DNA of 44,060 bases from an uncultured Lachnospiraceae bacterium (GCA_947305245.1 CAMZDG010000023.1:1-44060); one strand, 5' to 3'; shown: positions 7,447-16,517, counted from the stretch's first letter. Notes: generated by a model from the letters alone, not told the origin. Numbers and translations are program-made.

Positions 7447-8858
7447 GACTGTTCCTCGTTCCTCTCCCCTCTTTTTGAGATCAGCACGATGGTCTCGATC
7501 CCCGTCGTCCAGGGGAACTGATCCACTGCCGTCGCGCGGACAACCTCATATCCTCTCTCCCGGAAGGTCTTTAAGTCCGTGACAAGGCTGGACAACTTAC
7601 AGGACACGTAGACCAGATTTTCCACGCCATACTCCAGAATCTTTGGAAGCGCCTTAGGATGAATGCCCTCCCGCGGCGGATCCAATATAATGAAATCCGG
7701 CTTTTCTTCAATGTCATCCAGGACCTTTAGCACGTCGCCCGCAAGGAATTCGCAGTTTTCCAGGTGATTCTCCTTTGCGCTCCTCTTGGCTGCCTCCACA
7801 GCTTCCTCAACGATCTCCACGCCGATCACCTTTCTTGCCACTGGCGCCATCAGCTGCGTGATTGTCCCGGTCCCGGAATAAAGGTCAAACACCACGGGCT
7901 TTTCCTTGGCTTCCTTCCCCAGATCCGTCGATTCCACGTACCTTTGCACCGTGCGATAGATCACCTCGGCGCCTGCGGAATTCGTCTGAAAGAAAGAAAA
8001 GGTACTCACCTGAAAATCCAGTCCCAGCAGCTTTTCCCCAAAGACATCCTTCCCGTAGAGCACTTCCGTCCGATCGCTCTTTACCACGTCCGCCGCGGAA
8101 TCATTATAGACATGCAGGATGCCTGCAAATCTTAAATGATCCAAAGCCAAGAGATGTTGCAGGAACCCTTGGATCAGCTCGTCGTCATCCGCCAGCTGCG
8201 TCGTCGTCACCAGCGCCACGAGAATGGACCCCTCCGCCCGACTCTTTCGCACCAACAGATGCCTTAAATACCCTTCATGCGTCATGCGATGAAAGAACGA
8301 TGTCCCCTTTGCCTCAAAGTATTCCCGCACCGTCTTTAGGATCAGCCTGTAATCCCCGTCGATCAAAAGACAGTCCTCCACGGGAACCACGTCGAAAAAG
8401 CTTCCCCGCTTATGCATTCCAAGCGTCAGCGGTCCGTCCTTATATGCATTGCCAAAGGTGAATTCCATCTTATTGCGATACTCATAGAGCAGTGGGCTTG
8501 ACTGCACGCCTTCCCATACATAAGGCTCCAACTGTCCCTCCAGGGCATGATCCAGATTGCTCCTAACCTGCTCCTCCTTGATGGCCTTCTGCGCCTCATA
8601 CTCCAGCGAGAGATAGGTGCATCCCCCGCAGATGCCAAACTGTTCGCAGACCTTTCCGGTCTCCTTCGGCGCTTTCTCCAGCACCTCGAGAAGTCGCCCC
8701 TCCAACCGATCCCTTCCGGACTTTGTAACGCTTCCGCGGATCCTCTGCCCAGGAAGGACATTTTTTACGATGATAACGGCATCTTCCGTTCGCACAACCC
8801 CTTTGTTGGGAAATTTGACCGATTCCACAATTCCTTCAAAAATAGTACCCTTTTTCAA
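7443..8858 (-). CDS. RlmD/RumA-type 23S rRNA (uracil-C5) methyltransferase
   Basis: This is a TRAM-domain RNA methyltransferase that makes m5U in rRNA using S-adenosylmethionine. The 471-residue product has an N-terminal TRAM domain, the iron-sulphur cysteine cluster (CEQFGICGGC), the SAM-binding motif FDLYSGTGTI, DPPREGIHP, and the catalytic cysteine in VYVSCKLSSL. I chose the TTG at 8856-8858 because GGAGGAG lies seven bases upstream. The longer frame from 8912 would place its first codons inside a terminator hairpin (8883-8924). Gram-positive genomes often have two or three RumA paralogues, so the exact uridine modified is uncertain. The next gene overlaps it by 4 bases. Confidence 0.9.
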   Translation of the reverse strand: MKKGTIFEGIVESVKFPNKGVVRTEDAVIIVKNVLPGQRIRGSVTKSGRDRLEGRLLEVLEKAPKETGKVCEQFGICGGCTYLSLEYEAQKAIKEEQVRSNLDHALEGQLEPYVWEGVQSSPLLYEYRNKMEFTFGNAYKDGPLTLGMHKRGSFFDVVPVEDCLLIDGDYRLILKTVREYFEAKGTSFFHRMTHEGYLRHLLVRKSRAEGSILVALVTTTQLADDDELIQGFLQHLLALDHLRFAGILHVYNDSAADVVKSDRTEVLYGKDVFGEKLLGLDFQVSTFSFFQTNSAGAEVIYRTVQRYVESTDLGKEAKEKPVVFDLYSGTGTITQLMAPVARKVIGVEIVEEAVEAAKRSAKENHLENCEFLAGDVLKVLDDIEEKPDFIILDPPREGIHPKALPKILEYGVENLVYVSCKLSSLVTDLKTFRERGYEVVRATAVDQFPWTTGIETIVLISKRGERNEEQS

Positions 8859-8882
8859 GCAACACTCCTCCGACTGCCATTC

Positions 8883-8924
8883 AAAAAAGCCTGATTCCGG
8901 CCATTTGGTCAAAACCAGGCTTTT
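8883..8924 (-). terminator. Terminator after the acidic membrane protein gene
   Basis: On the minus strand AAAAGCCTG (8916-8924) pairs with CAGGCTTTT (8885-8893) around a loop of about 22 bases, followed by further T residues. It lies about 70 bases downstream of the gene ending at 8995 and ends just before the RlmD ribosome site. Confidence 0.7.
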
Positions 8925-8994
8925 CCTTCATTTTTTATCATGCGACGCGCCTCTCCGCGAGATCTTCTCCTCGAAAAGACTCATCCAGGATCAC

Positions 8995-9336
8995 TTATTC
9001 CTCTTCTTCATACAGGGAATCGTCATCCTCTTCTTCGCCGTCCTCTTCCTCGTCTTCTTCGAGTTCATCAAACTCGTCATCGAAATCATCGTCGAAATCA
9101 TCCAGATAATCGGGAGTGAAGTAACGATATACGCAATAGCAGATACCTGCAACCGCCGCGATCACGCCAATGATGGCAAGGATCCAAAGCAAAACGTTAA
9201 ATTTCTTCTCCTCTTTTTCCTCCTGCACGGCTTCTTTCTTTCCAAGGAGCTTATACAGCTTTGCAAGTTCCACGTCCTTCTTGCTCAGGAGGTCATTCAA
9301 CTTCTTCATGTCAATGATGTTTTCAAATTTGCTCAT
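8995..9336 (-). CDS. Small single-pass membrane protein with a strongly acidic tail
   Basis: The family is not recognised. The 113-residue product has a charged, probably helical N-terminal region (about 1-45), one hydrophobic helix at about 47-70 (VLLWILAIIGVIAAVAGICY), and a C-terminal tail of some 40 residues made almost only of Asp and Glu with a few Phe, Tyr and Leu. AAGGA precedes the ATG. The tail could bind calcium or basic partners, but nothing in the sequence shows which. The gene appears monocistronic, with a promoter at 9422-9450 and a terminator at 8883-8924. Confidence 0.65.
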   Translation of the reverse strand: MSKFENIIDMKKLNDLLSKKDVELAKLYKLLGKKEAVQEEKEEKKFNVLLWILAIIGVIAAVAGICYCVYRYFTPDYLDDFDDDFDDEFDELEEDEEEDGEEEDDDSLYEEEE

Positions 9337-9421
9337 AGTCCGTCAGTCCTTTCTTATATCATTTTCAAACAAAGTCTTGCTTCCTTGTCATCAGAAGGAA
9401 TCTCGAAAACCCTTCCCTATG

Positions 9422-9450
9422 ATCATACCACAGATCAGCAAAAAATTCCA
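9422..9450 (-). promoter_or_regulatory. Extended -10 promoter of the acidic membrane protein gene
   Basis: TATGAT (9422-9427, minus strand) is preceded by TGG, giving an extended -10 box. The -35 at 17 bases is poor (TGGAAT). The transcript would have a leader of about 80 bases. Confidence 0.5.
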
Positions 9451-9457
9451 CAGAAAT

Positions 9458-11800
9458 TTATACCAACTTTAGTTTTGCAAAGGAAGCATACATCACGCGC
9501 TCCCCCGCAGTGTCAAATTGCACGGTCACCTTATAATCCCTTGGCTCCTTCACAATGGCCTTCACCGTGCCCTCACCGTATTTCACGTGAGCGACCCGGT
9601 CTCCAACGCTATATTCGGGCGGCGTGCCGGGTGTCATGTCCCCGCCCTTTTGCAGCCCAGAAAGGCCGCTTAGCTTCGAAGTTTGCTGTACGATAAAGGG
9701 CTTCGGGGCCGTTCGTTTTTCATATCCGCCGCCAATCCTGTCATTCCCGCCGAATCCACTGCCAATCGCGAATTTTCCGTCGTAACTGCCACCGACCCTG
9801 CTTTTTCCATCATACCCTCCGCCGATCTTTAGCCCGAAGCTCTCGGGAGATACGCGCCTTGCAGGGCTTGGCGCCTCCTCATCGAGCAACTCTCTCGGGA
9901 TCTCTAAAACGAAACGGCTCACGGGGTTATATTGCATCTCTCCGCGGATCATGCGGGACTTCGCGCAGGTCAGCGTCAGCTCCCGCATGGCGCGCGTGAT
10001 CCCGACGTAGGCGAGCCTTCGCTCCTCCTCTAAGTCCGTATTGTCATCCGAGGTAATGGTCATGTAGCTCGGGAAGAGCCCCTCCTCCATGCCCGCGAGA
10101 TAAACATACGGGAATTCCAGGCCCTTCGCCCCATGGAGCGTCATCAGGAGTACGCGGTTCTCTGCATCCTCCACATTGTCAAGGTCCGTGACGAGTGCGA
10201 TCTCCTCCAGGAATTCCGAGAGAAGGATCTCATCATGCGTCTCCTCATAGCCCGTCGCCTTGGTGATCAGTTCATCAATGTTTGCCAGTCTGTCCTCCGC
10301 GCTCTCCTCATCCAGATCCATCAAATACTCCGCGTAATTCGTCCGCTCGAGAATGGTCTTGATGAGGTCCACGATCCCGTAGGATGAAAGACCCGAGCGC
10401 AGCACCAGGATCAGATTCACGAATTCCCTGATCTTTGCGGCCGCTTTCCCAAGTCCCGGGATCCGATCCGCCTCGCAAAGCGCGTCAAACAAGGTGATGT
10501 CCCTCGTCGCCGCATAGGTTGCCACCTTCTCCAGACTGGCCGCGCCAATGCTCCGCTTCGGCACGTTGATGATGCGGCGGAGCGCCAACTCATCGCGTCC
10601 GTTGTCAATGGTCTTAAGGTAGGCCAGCACGTCCTTGATCTCGGCTCTCGAATAGAAGTTGACGCCGCCGACCACGTTATACGGGATCCCCTCCACGACC
10701 ATTCGCTCCTCGAGAAGTCTCGACTGCGCGTTCGTGCGATATAAAATGGCAAAGTCGCCATAGGATGCGCCGTCCCGCCGAATATGCCTGCAGATGTCAT
10801 CCGCAAGGAATTCCGCCTCTTCATAAGCGTTCTCCAGCTGTCTGAAATGCACGGGAGCTCCCCCGCCCTGACTCGTCCAAAGCGCCTTGTCCTTCCTTCC
10901 GACGTTATGATGGATCACCGCGTTCGCGGCATCGAGGATATTCTGCGTGGAGCGGTAATTCTGCTCCAGCTTGACCACTGTCGCCTCGGGATAATGGAAC
11001 TCAAAGTCGAGAATGTTTCTAATATTCGCTCCGCGGAATTTATAAATGCTCTGATCGTCATCTCCCACCACGCAAAGGTTCCTGTTTCTGTCTGCCAGGA
11101 GCCTGACCAGCTCAAACTGCGCCGTATTGGTGTCCTGATATTCATCCACGAGAATGTACAAAAAGCGGTTTTGATAATAGGAAAGCACCTCCGGTTGCGT
11201 CTTGAAAAGCTCCACCGTCTTTACGATAATGTCGTCGAAGTCCAGCGCGTTGCTCTCCTTCAATGTCTCCTGATACTCCCGATAGACCTTTGCGACCGTG
11301 CTCTTTCGATAGTCTCCTGCCGCGCTGATCTCATACTCCCGCACCGAGATCAGCTCATCCTTTGCGGAAGAGATATAATTCATCAGCGTCCGCTCCGAAA
11401 GCTGCTTCGTGTCGATATTCAGGCGCTTGCAGATCCCCTTCATGACCGTCTTTTGGTCATCGGTGTCATAGATGGTAAAGTTCGTTCCAAAGCCCAGGCG
11501 GTCAATATATCTGCGAAGGATCCTGACGCAGGTCGAATGGAAGGTGCTGACCCAGATCTGGTCCGCGCCAAAGCCCACCAGATTGTCCACGCGTTCGCGC
11601 ATCTCGCCTGCGGCCTTATTCGTAAAGGTGATCGCCAGGATGTTCCATGGATTGACGCCCATCTCCTCGATGAGATAGACAATGCGGTGCGTGAGAACCC
11701 TGGTCTTCCCGGAGCCCGCACCCGCAAGAATTAAAAGAGGGCCATCCACGGTCTGGGTGGCCTCTCTTTGTTCTGGATTTAAGCTATCATAAATACTCAT
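9458..11800 (-). CDS. pcrA: UvrD/PcrA-type ATP-dependent DNA helicase
   Basis: This superfamily 1A helicase unwinds DNA 3'-5' in nucleotide excision repair, plasmid rolling-circle replication and removal of RecA or stalled RNA polymerase. The 780-residue product has the Q-motif region (LNPEQREA), Walker A AGAGSGKTR (26-34), ITFTNKAA, Walker B VDEYQDTN, GDDDQSIYKFRGA and QNYRST. Motif V/VI lies near LMTLHGAKGLEFPYV and RRLAYVGITRA. A Tudor-like C-terminal domain (YSVGDRVAHVKYGEGTV) ends the protein. Between core and tail, at about 655-698, is a glycine-rich stretch with imperfect repeats (GGGYDGKSRVGGSYDGK). It starts 25 bases after potD with no visible terminator between them. Confidence 0.93.
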   Translation of the reverse strand: MSIYDSLNPEQREATQTVDGPLLILAGAGSGKTRVLTHRIVYLIEEMGVNPWNILAITFTNKAAGEMRERVDNLVGFGADQIWVSTFHSTCVRILRRYIDRLGFGTNFTIYDTDDQKTVMKGICKRLNIDTKQLSERTLMNYISSAKDELISVREYEISAAGDYRKSTVAKVYREYQETLKESNALDFDDIIVKTVELFKTQPEVLSYYQNRFLYILVDEYQDTNTAQFELVRLLADRNRNLCVVGDDDQSIYKFRGANIRNILDFEFHYPEATVVKLEQNYRSTQNILDAANAVIHHNVGRKDKALWTSQGGGAPVHFRQLENAYEEAEFLADDICRHIRRDGASYGDFAILYRTNAQSRLLEERMVVEGIPYNVVGGVNFYSRAEIKDVLAYLKTIDNGRDELALRRIINVPKRSIGAASLEKVATYAATRDITLFDALCEADRIPGLGKAAAKIREFVNLILVLRSGLSSYGIVDLIKTILERTNYAEYLMDLDEESAEDRLANIDELITKATGYEETHDEILLSEFLEEIALVTDLDNVEDAENRVLLMTLHGAKGLEFPYVYLAGMEEGLFPSYMTITSDDNTDLEEERRLAYVGITRAMRELTLTCAKSRMIRGEMQYNPVSRFVLEIPRELLDEEAPSPARRVSPESFGLKIGGGYDGKSRVGGSYDGKFAIGSGFGGNDRIGGGYEKRTAPKPFIVQQTSKLSGLSGLQKGGDMTPGTPPEYSVGDRVAHVKYGEGTVKAIVKEPRDYKVTVQFDTAGERVMYASFAKLKLV

Positions 11801-11824
11801 TCCAATTCTTCCTTCACTGATGCA

Positions 11825-13249
11825 TTAGCGGGTCAGGCCCTGGAACCAGTTTTTCAGGTCAAAGCACCTGACGTTGGTCCACATGCGATTGATCCGCTCA
11901 TTTCCTTCCTTGTCGAAGCATGCCATGACGGCGCTGCGATCCACCACGTCCTGGCTGGGATACTGCGCATAGAGCTGGCGCCTCGTCTGATCCTCCGTGG
12001 TCAGGATCACGGCATCCTTGTCTTCGCCAAAGAAATAGGTGACGTCATATTCCACAAGGTCCTCTTCGTCTTCCTCTTCCGGGTCAGCGCCGTAGGTGTC
12101 CTCCACGAACTCTAACACCTTGTCGCTCTCACCGCCTGAAATGACGGAGGTATAGCCGATGTAAGTCATGTTGCGCACGGCGTTCTCCGGCATGGAGACA
12201 AAGTTCACAAAGGCCTCTGCCGCCTGCTGCTTCCTGGGATCCTCGCTGATCCCCTTGGAAAGGAGCACCCATCCGTCGAACCAAAGGTTGGTGCACTCTT
12301 CGGGTACGGCATAGCAAAGCTCCACGTCATCCTCATCCGCCTGATCCATGGTATATACGGCATCGCCGGACCACTGCTGGTTGGCAACAACCTTCCCCGT
12401 CACCATGTCCGCCTTTCCGCTGTCCGTCTCAAAGGAGTAGACGTTCTGCTTGATGGCACTCAGGATCTCCTCCGCGCCGTCCACGGTGTCCTTATCCGTC
12501 CGATTCAGGCACTGGAAGAGCGCATCCGAATAATCCTCCCGGGAAAGGAATTCCGGAGAAGTGATCTCATCATAATACTGGATGCTCACGGCCGCAAAGA
12601 GCGCGTCACGCACGCTGTCCTTGATGGTAATGCGGCGCTTTAAGCTATCGTCCAGTAAAATGCTCCACGAAGAAGCCTGCTCCTCGCTCACTTCCTCCGG
12701 GTTATAGACGATGCCAAGGGTTCCCCACATATAGCCTGCCGCATATCGATTCAGCTTTTGTCCGTCGATCTCCAGTCCGTCATAGACCTCCGCGATAAAG
12801 GGAGACACGCCGTTCACGTAATAATTTAGCTCATTTTCCTTGTCATGGAATGCCTCCGAATAGGGCATGAGCATCCCCTCGCGGAGCATCTTCATGATCA
12901 TGTATTCCGAAGGACATACCAGGTCATAAACGTCGCCGATGGTGATCTGATTATAAAGCTCCTCGTTGGTGCCGAAGGTGGAATACTCCACTCTCACCTT
13001 CTGCCCATAGGTCTCATAATACCACGCCTCAAAATCTTCCACCATACTGAGCTCCGGGCAAAGGATCGTCCCGTCAGAGAATTCGAATCCGTCCTCCTCG
13101 TCCCAGTCGCCCTCATCAATATATTCCTCCCAGTTTGCCACGCGGAGGACGATCTCCTCCTCTTCATCCGCATCGCATCCTGCAAGGCCCAGGATCATGC
13201 CAAGCGCCAAGGCAGCGGCGATCCACTTTAATCTCATTTGTCTTTTCAC
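11825..13249 (-). CDS. potD: PotD spermidine/putrescine-binding lipoprotein
   Basis: This is the extracytoplasmic substrate-binding component of the polyamine importer encoded by the next three genes upstream. The 474-residue product has a signal peptide with lipobox ending LAGC (Cys near residue 25), an acidic spacer, and family features such as LRVANWEEYID, CPSEYMIMKML and LNRYAAGYMWGTLGIVYNPE. It is longer than most PotD proteins (about 350), mainly through acidic insertions and an extended C-terminus ending in NWFQGLTR. Start: GTG at 13247-13249, with GGAGG seven bases upstream. Confidence 0.92.
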   Translation of the reverse strand: MKRQMRLKWIAAALALGMILGLAGCDADEEEEIVLRVANWEEYIDEGDWDEEDGFEFSDGTILCPELSMVEDFEAWYYETYGQKVRVEYSTFGTNEELYNQITIGDVYDLVCPSEYMIMKMLREGMLMPYSEAFHDKENELNYYVNGVSPFIAEVYDGLEIDGQKLNRYAAGYMWGTLGIVYNPEEVSEEQASSWSILLDDSLKRRITIKDSVRDALFAAVSIQYYDEITSPEFLSREDYSDALFQCLNRTDKDTVDGAEEILSAIKQNVYSFETDSGKADMVTGKVVANQQWSGDAVYTMDQADEDDVELCYAVPEECTNLWFDGWVLLSKGISEDPRKQQAAEAFVNFVSMPENAVRNMTYIGYTSVISGGESDKVLEFVEDTYGADPEEEDEEDLVEYDVTYFFGEDKDAVILTTEDQTRRQLYAQYPSQDVVDRSAVMACFDKEGNERINRMWTNVRCFDLKNWFQGLTR

Positions 13250-13270
13250 TTCTCTTCCTCCCAGAAGTAA

Positions 13271-14062
13271 CTATTTCTCGACTTCCTTCTTTGCGCCGAT
13301 CCGGTTCATGCCGATGACAAACAGCACGACGACGACAAAGATGATGGTGGACAAGGCCCAAAGCGCCGTCTTGATCGAGGTCTGCGAGCCCTTCGTGGCA
13401 TTTACCACGTAGGTGCTGATGGTGTCAAAGGTGGCAGGCTTTGTATATGTTGCAATGAAATAATCATCCAGAGATAACGTGATCGCCGTCATAAATCCTG
13501 AGGTAATGCCGGGAACGATCTGCGGGATCGTCACGCGAAGGATGGCCTTGCCCTGCGTGCAGCCGAGATCCATGGCCGCATCATAAAGGCTTTGATCCAT
13601 CTTTTTCAGCCTCGGGATCACGGAGAGATACACAAAGGGAACGCACAGCGCCGTCTGCCCGATCACCAGGGGGATAAAGGTATCCTTCCTGATATGGAAG
13701 ATCACGATCATCAGAATGCAGACGGAAAAGCCCGTCACGACGTCGGCGTTGACCACCGGGATCTGATTGCTCATCTCGATCGCCCCGCGCACCCGCTTAT
13801 GAGAATAAAAGCTACCGATGGCGCCCACGGTTCCAAGGATCGTGGAAAGTAGCGCAACGCCGATCGCAAGGAGCAGCGTTCCAAGGATCATGTCCATGAG
13901 CTCCGGCGTGGTAAAGAGCGTTTTATAATTCTCGAGGGAGAACTCCCTCACGGTGCCGATCATGGTGGCACTGGTAAAGCTGTAAAATGCAAGGATCAGG
14001 ATCGGCGCGTAAAGAAACGCCAGCGCCAGGCAGATCCACAGATTTCGAATCACTTTGTTCAT
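13271..14062 (-). CDS. potC: PotC spermidine/putrescine ABC permease
   Basis: This is one of two membrane permeases of the polyamine importer. The 263-residue product has about six hydrophobic helices and the cytoplasmic EAA loop (DAAMDLGCTQGKA...IPQIVPGI) that docks with PotA. The sequence IPVVNADVVTGFS is typical of PotC. The ATG at 14060-14062 was chosen because GGAGG lies eight bases upstream; a TTG five codons earlier would place the ribosome site inside the gene. Only 21 bases separate it from potD. Confidence 0.92.
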   Translation of the reverse strand: MNKVIRNLWICLALAFLYAPILILAFYSFTSATMIGTVREFSLENYKTLFTTPELMDMILGTLLLAIGVALLSTILGTVGAIGSFYSHKRVRGAIEMSNQIPVVNADVVTGFSVCILMIVIFHIRKDTFIPLVIGQTALCVPFVYLSVIPRLKKMDQSLYDAAMDLGCTQGKAILRVTIPQIVPGITSGFMTAITLSLDDYFIATYTKPATFDTISTYVVNATKGSQTSIKTALWALSTIIFVVVVLFVIGMNRIGAKKEVEK

Positions 14063-14099
14063 TCGTTTTTCCTCCAAAGCCTTCCCTTTGTCAACGCCG

Positions 14100-14900
14100 T
14101 TATTTCAGCGCGCCCACTCTCCTGTCCGCCTTGTCATTCTCCGTGTACCGGTTGGAGATCGCGGTGATCACGCAGATGATGAGGAGCAGGATAATGGAGA
14201 TGACGGAGCCGTTATGCCAGTCATAGGCACTGAAATAGCTTCCGATCAGACTTCCCATGATGAAGGTGCTGTTGTAGACCATGTCGAGCACCACGTAGTT
14301 CGTCATGGAAGGCAGAAATACCATCGTCACGCCGCTGACAATGCCCGGCACGGACAAGGGCAAGATCACCTTCAGGAAGACGTGGGACTTCTTCGCTCCG
14401 AGGTCCTGCGCCGCTTCGACATAGCTGTCATCGAGCTTGGTCAGCGTATTATACAAGGGCATGATCATAAAGGGCAGGAAATCGTAGACCATGCAGATGA
14501 TGGTGTTCGCAAAGGGATGGAACGCAAGATTCCCCTCGAGAAGCGTCAGGATTTCCTTGAGCGCCGTGATCCTCAGCGTGAAGTTGATCCACATCGGAAG
14601 CACGAAAAGAAGGAGCAGCGCGTCTCCGGACTTCATGCCCGTCTTCGACAGGATATACGCCGTGGGATAAGCGATCAAAAGACAGATCGCCGTGGTCACG
14701 AGGGCAATGACAATGCTGTAAAGCAGGGTTCCCACCGTCTTCCCGCTCTGGAAGAACGCCACGAAATTATGGAAGGAGACATGGCCCTCCTCATTTGTGA
14801 ACGCATAAAAGATCACCACGAGAAGCGGCAAGATCACAAACAAGAGCAGGAATATGGCATAGGGAATTGCCAATTGTTTTCTGTGAAAGGTGTATTTCAA
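14100..14900 (-). CDS. potB: PotB spermidine/putrescine ABC permease
   Basis: This is the second permease of the polyamine importer. The 266-residue product has six predicted helices and the EAA loop EAAQDLGAKKSHVF with LPLSVPGI after it. LPMWINFTLRITAL is characteristic of PotB. It starts with TTG (14898-14900), GGAGG lying eight bases upstream. It is 16 bases from potA and 37 from potC. Confidence 0.92.
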   Translation of the reverse strand: MKYTFHRKQLAIPYAIFLLLFVILPLLVVIFYAFTNEEGHVSFHNFVAFFQSGKTVGTLLYSIVIALVTTAICLLIAYPTAYILSKTGMKSGDALLLLFVLPMWINFTLRITALKEILTLLEGNLAFHPFANTIICMVYDFLPFMIMPLYNTLTKLDDSYVEAAQDLGAKKSHVFLKVILPLSVPGIVSGVTMVFLPSMTNYVVLDMVYNSTFIMGSLIGSYFSAYDWHNGSVISIILLLIICVITAISNRYTENDKADRRVGALK

Positions 14901-14916
14901 TTTCGTATCCTCCGCC

Positions 14917-16374
14917 TTAGGCTTTCTTCACTTCAAATACAAACTTCTCCATGGGAACGTTGACGCTGACGTGGTCCTCGTTATTCCACAGATAAGCATC
15001 GTTCACAATGTAATCCTCTTCCGACTCGCTCCTTACGCGGTAGCGATAATAGTCATCCATGAAGATGAAGTTGAAGATGTTGCCGGAGACAAAGCCTGCC
15101 TCAGCATCATCGCTGAGGGTCGCATCCTCAGGCCGGAACGACATGGTAACGCTCGTCCCTTCCCATGCGATCTCCTCTCCGCCTTCCGTCTGCAGGACGC
15201 CATTTGCCTCCTTGCAGCCGGGGAAGATGCGATCCGCAGGCACCGTGAGCGTAAAGTCCTCGAAGGCGATCTCGAAGCCCGTCTCCGCCTCGTAGGACTT
15301 GATCTCTCCTTCATAATGGTTGATCGAGGTATCATAAGGAATGATGTGGATGCTGTCGGGAGCCAGGTCCAGTCCGACCTTGTCACCGATCTGATAGGAT
15401 TTCAGGTTGTGGATCTCGACCTCCGCCTTGTCCGTCTTCACGTTCGTCACGTAGAAGATCCCCTTAAAGTCGCAGGAAAGCACCTCTCCCTGGATCCTGC
15501 CCTTGCCGGCCTCGGTGATCTCCACGTCCTCGGGGCGCACCACGGCGTCGATCACGGTATCCACCGCATAATCATCCACGCACTCAAATACCGCTCCGCC
15601 AAATTCCACCTGCTTCTTTCCAACCATCTTACCGTTGAAAATATTGCTCTCTCCGATGAAATCGGCAACGAACAGATTCTTCGGCTCATTATAGATGTCC
15701 TCGGGCGTTCCGATCTGCTGAATGTCACCGTCCGACATGACCACGACCTTGTCGGACATGGTCAGGGCTTCCTCCTGGTCATGGGTCACGAAAATAAAGG
15801 TGATGCCGAGCTTTTTGTGCATCTCCTTCAGCTCGATCTGCATCTCCTTACGCATCTTTGCATCCAATGCGCTCAGGGACTCATCGAGAAGCAGCACCTC
15901 GGGCTCATTGACGATGGCACGGGCGATGGCAATTCTCTGCTGCTGACCGCCGGAGAGCGTACTGATGCTTCTCTTCTCAAAGCCCTCGAGGTCCACCATC
16001 TCCAGAACCTTCTTCACCTTCTCGTCCTGGGTCTTCTTGTCCACGCCCTTGATCTTCAGGCCAAAGGCGATATTATCATATACGTTCAGATGCGGGAACA
16101 GGGCATACTTTTGAAAGACCGTGTTGATCGGTCTCTCGTTTGGGGGCAGGTTACTAATGTCCTTCCCGTTTAAGAGCAGCTCTCCCGAGGTCGGTTTTTC
16201 AAAGCCGCCGATCATGCGCAGGATCGTCGTTTTCCCGCAGCCCGAAGGGCCCAGTAGCGTCACGAACTCTCCCTTTTTGATCTCAAGGCTCAGATCCTCT
16301 ATGACCGTCACGCCATCCTCGAACACCTTCTTGACGTGTTTTAATTCAATCAACGTATCCTTCTGATTTTCCAA
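14917..16374 (-). CDS. potA: PotA polyamine-import ATPase with an extra C-terminal module
   Basis: This ATPase drives the PotBCD polyamine importer. The 485-residue product has Walker A GPSGCGKTT, the Q-loop VFQKYALFPH, signature LSGGQQQR, Walker B LLLDESLSALD and the H-loop VTHDQEEA. A TOBE-like domain follows (VRPEDVEI...). Family members are usually around 370 residues; here a second TOBE-like part is added, ending in FRPEDATLS and a YRYRV region, possibly an added regulatory or substrate-sensing module. I chose TTG at 16372-16374, with GGAGG eight bases upstream. The longer frame would read through the promoter and operator-like region. Confidence 0.92.
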   Translation of the reverse strand: MENQKDTLIELKHVKKVFEDGVTVIEDLSLEIKKGEFVTLLGPSGCGKTTILRMIGGFEKPTSGELLLNGKDISNLPPNERPINTVFQKYALFPHLNVYDNIAFGLKIKGVDKKTQDEKVKKVLEMVDLEGFEKRSISTLSGGQQQRIAIARAIVNEPEVLLLDESLSALDAKMRKEMQIELKEMHKKLGITFIFVTHDQEEALTMSDKVVVMSDGDIQQIGTPEDIYNEPKNLFVADFIGESNIFNGKMVGKKQVEFGGAVFECVDDYAVDTVIDAVVRPEDVEITEAGKGRIQGEVLSCDFKGIFYVTNVKTDKAEVEIHNLKSYQIGDKVGLDLAPDSIHIIPYDTSINHYEGEIKSYEAETGFEIAFEDFTLTVPADRIFPGCKEANGVLQTEGGEEIAWEGTSVTMSFRPEDATLSDDAEAGFVSGNIFNFIFMDDYYRYRVRSESEEDYIVNDAYLWNNEDHVSVNVPMEKFVFEVKKA

Positions 16375-16412
16375 GGCTTTTTCCTCCCCGTTTTCTCCTG
16401 CTTGATCGCTTA

Positions 16413-16431
16413 GTGATGAAATTACAATCAC
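16413..16431. promoter_or_regulatory. Operator-like palindrome at the potABCD transcription start
   Basis: GTGAT (16413-16417) and ATCAC (16427-16431) form a palindrome with a 9-base centre. It begins at about +1 of the predicted pot transcript, a position where a bound repressor would block initiation. The regulator is unknown; the divergent HTH gene is a natural candidate. Confidence 0.4.
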
Positions 16432-16436
16432 GGAAT

Positions 16437-16465
16437 ATTTTATCATGAATTTTTTTGTTACACAA
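16437..16465 (-). promoter_or_regulatory. Predicted promoter of potABCD
   Basis: TTGTGT (16460-16465) and TAAAAT (16437-16442) on the minus strand are 17 bases apart. The transcript would start near 16430, about 56 bases before the TTG of potA, and could continue through pcrA. Confidence 0.6.
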
Positions 16466-16488
16466 TCCTTATTTCTAAGAATTCCTTA

Positions 16489-16517
16489 TTTACAAGCTAA
16501 CAATTTCAAGGTACAAT
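16489..16517 (+). promoter_or_regulatory. Predicted promoter of the HTH gene at 16578
   Basis: TTTACA (16489-16494) and TACAAT (16512-16517) are 17 bases apart, divergent from the pot promoter with about 25 bases between the two -35 boxes. Confidence 0.65.

Noticed and set aside
8859..8912. An upstream ATG start for rlmD adding 18 residues
   Set aside because: The added codons lie within a terminator hairpin and before the GGAGGAG ribosome site. The extra residues do not match the family.
8617..9696. A 359-codon plus-strand open frame
   Set aside because: It spans opposite-strand rlmD, the acidic membrane protein gene and the pcrA end, and crosses a terminator. No conserved motif.
14055..16173. 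Long plus-strand open frames (302 and 427 codons) opposite the pot genes
   Set aside because: They are mirror frames of potA and potB, whose families are certain. Their translations are His/Leu/Arg/Asp-rich with no motif, typical of antisense reading in GC-skewed codons.
9458..16374. Possibility that pcrA belongs to a mobile or defence island next to pot
   Set aside because: No recombinase, repeat boundary or defence partner was seen. It is an ordinary housekeeping helicase with typical PcrA features.
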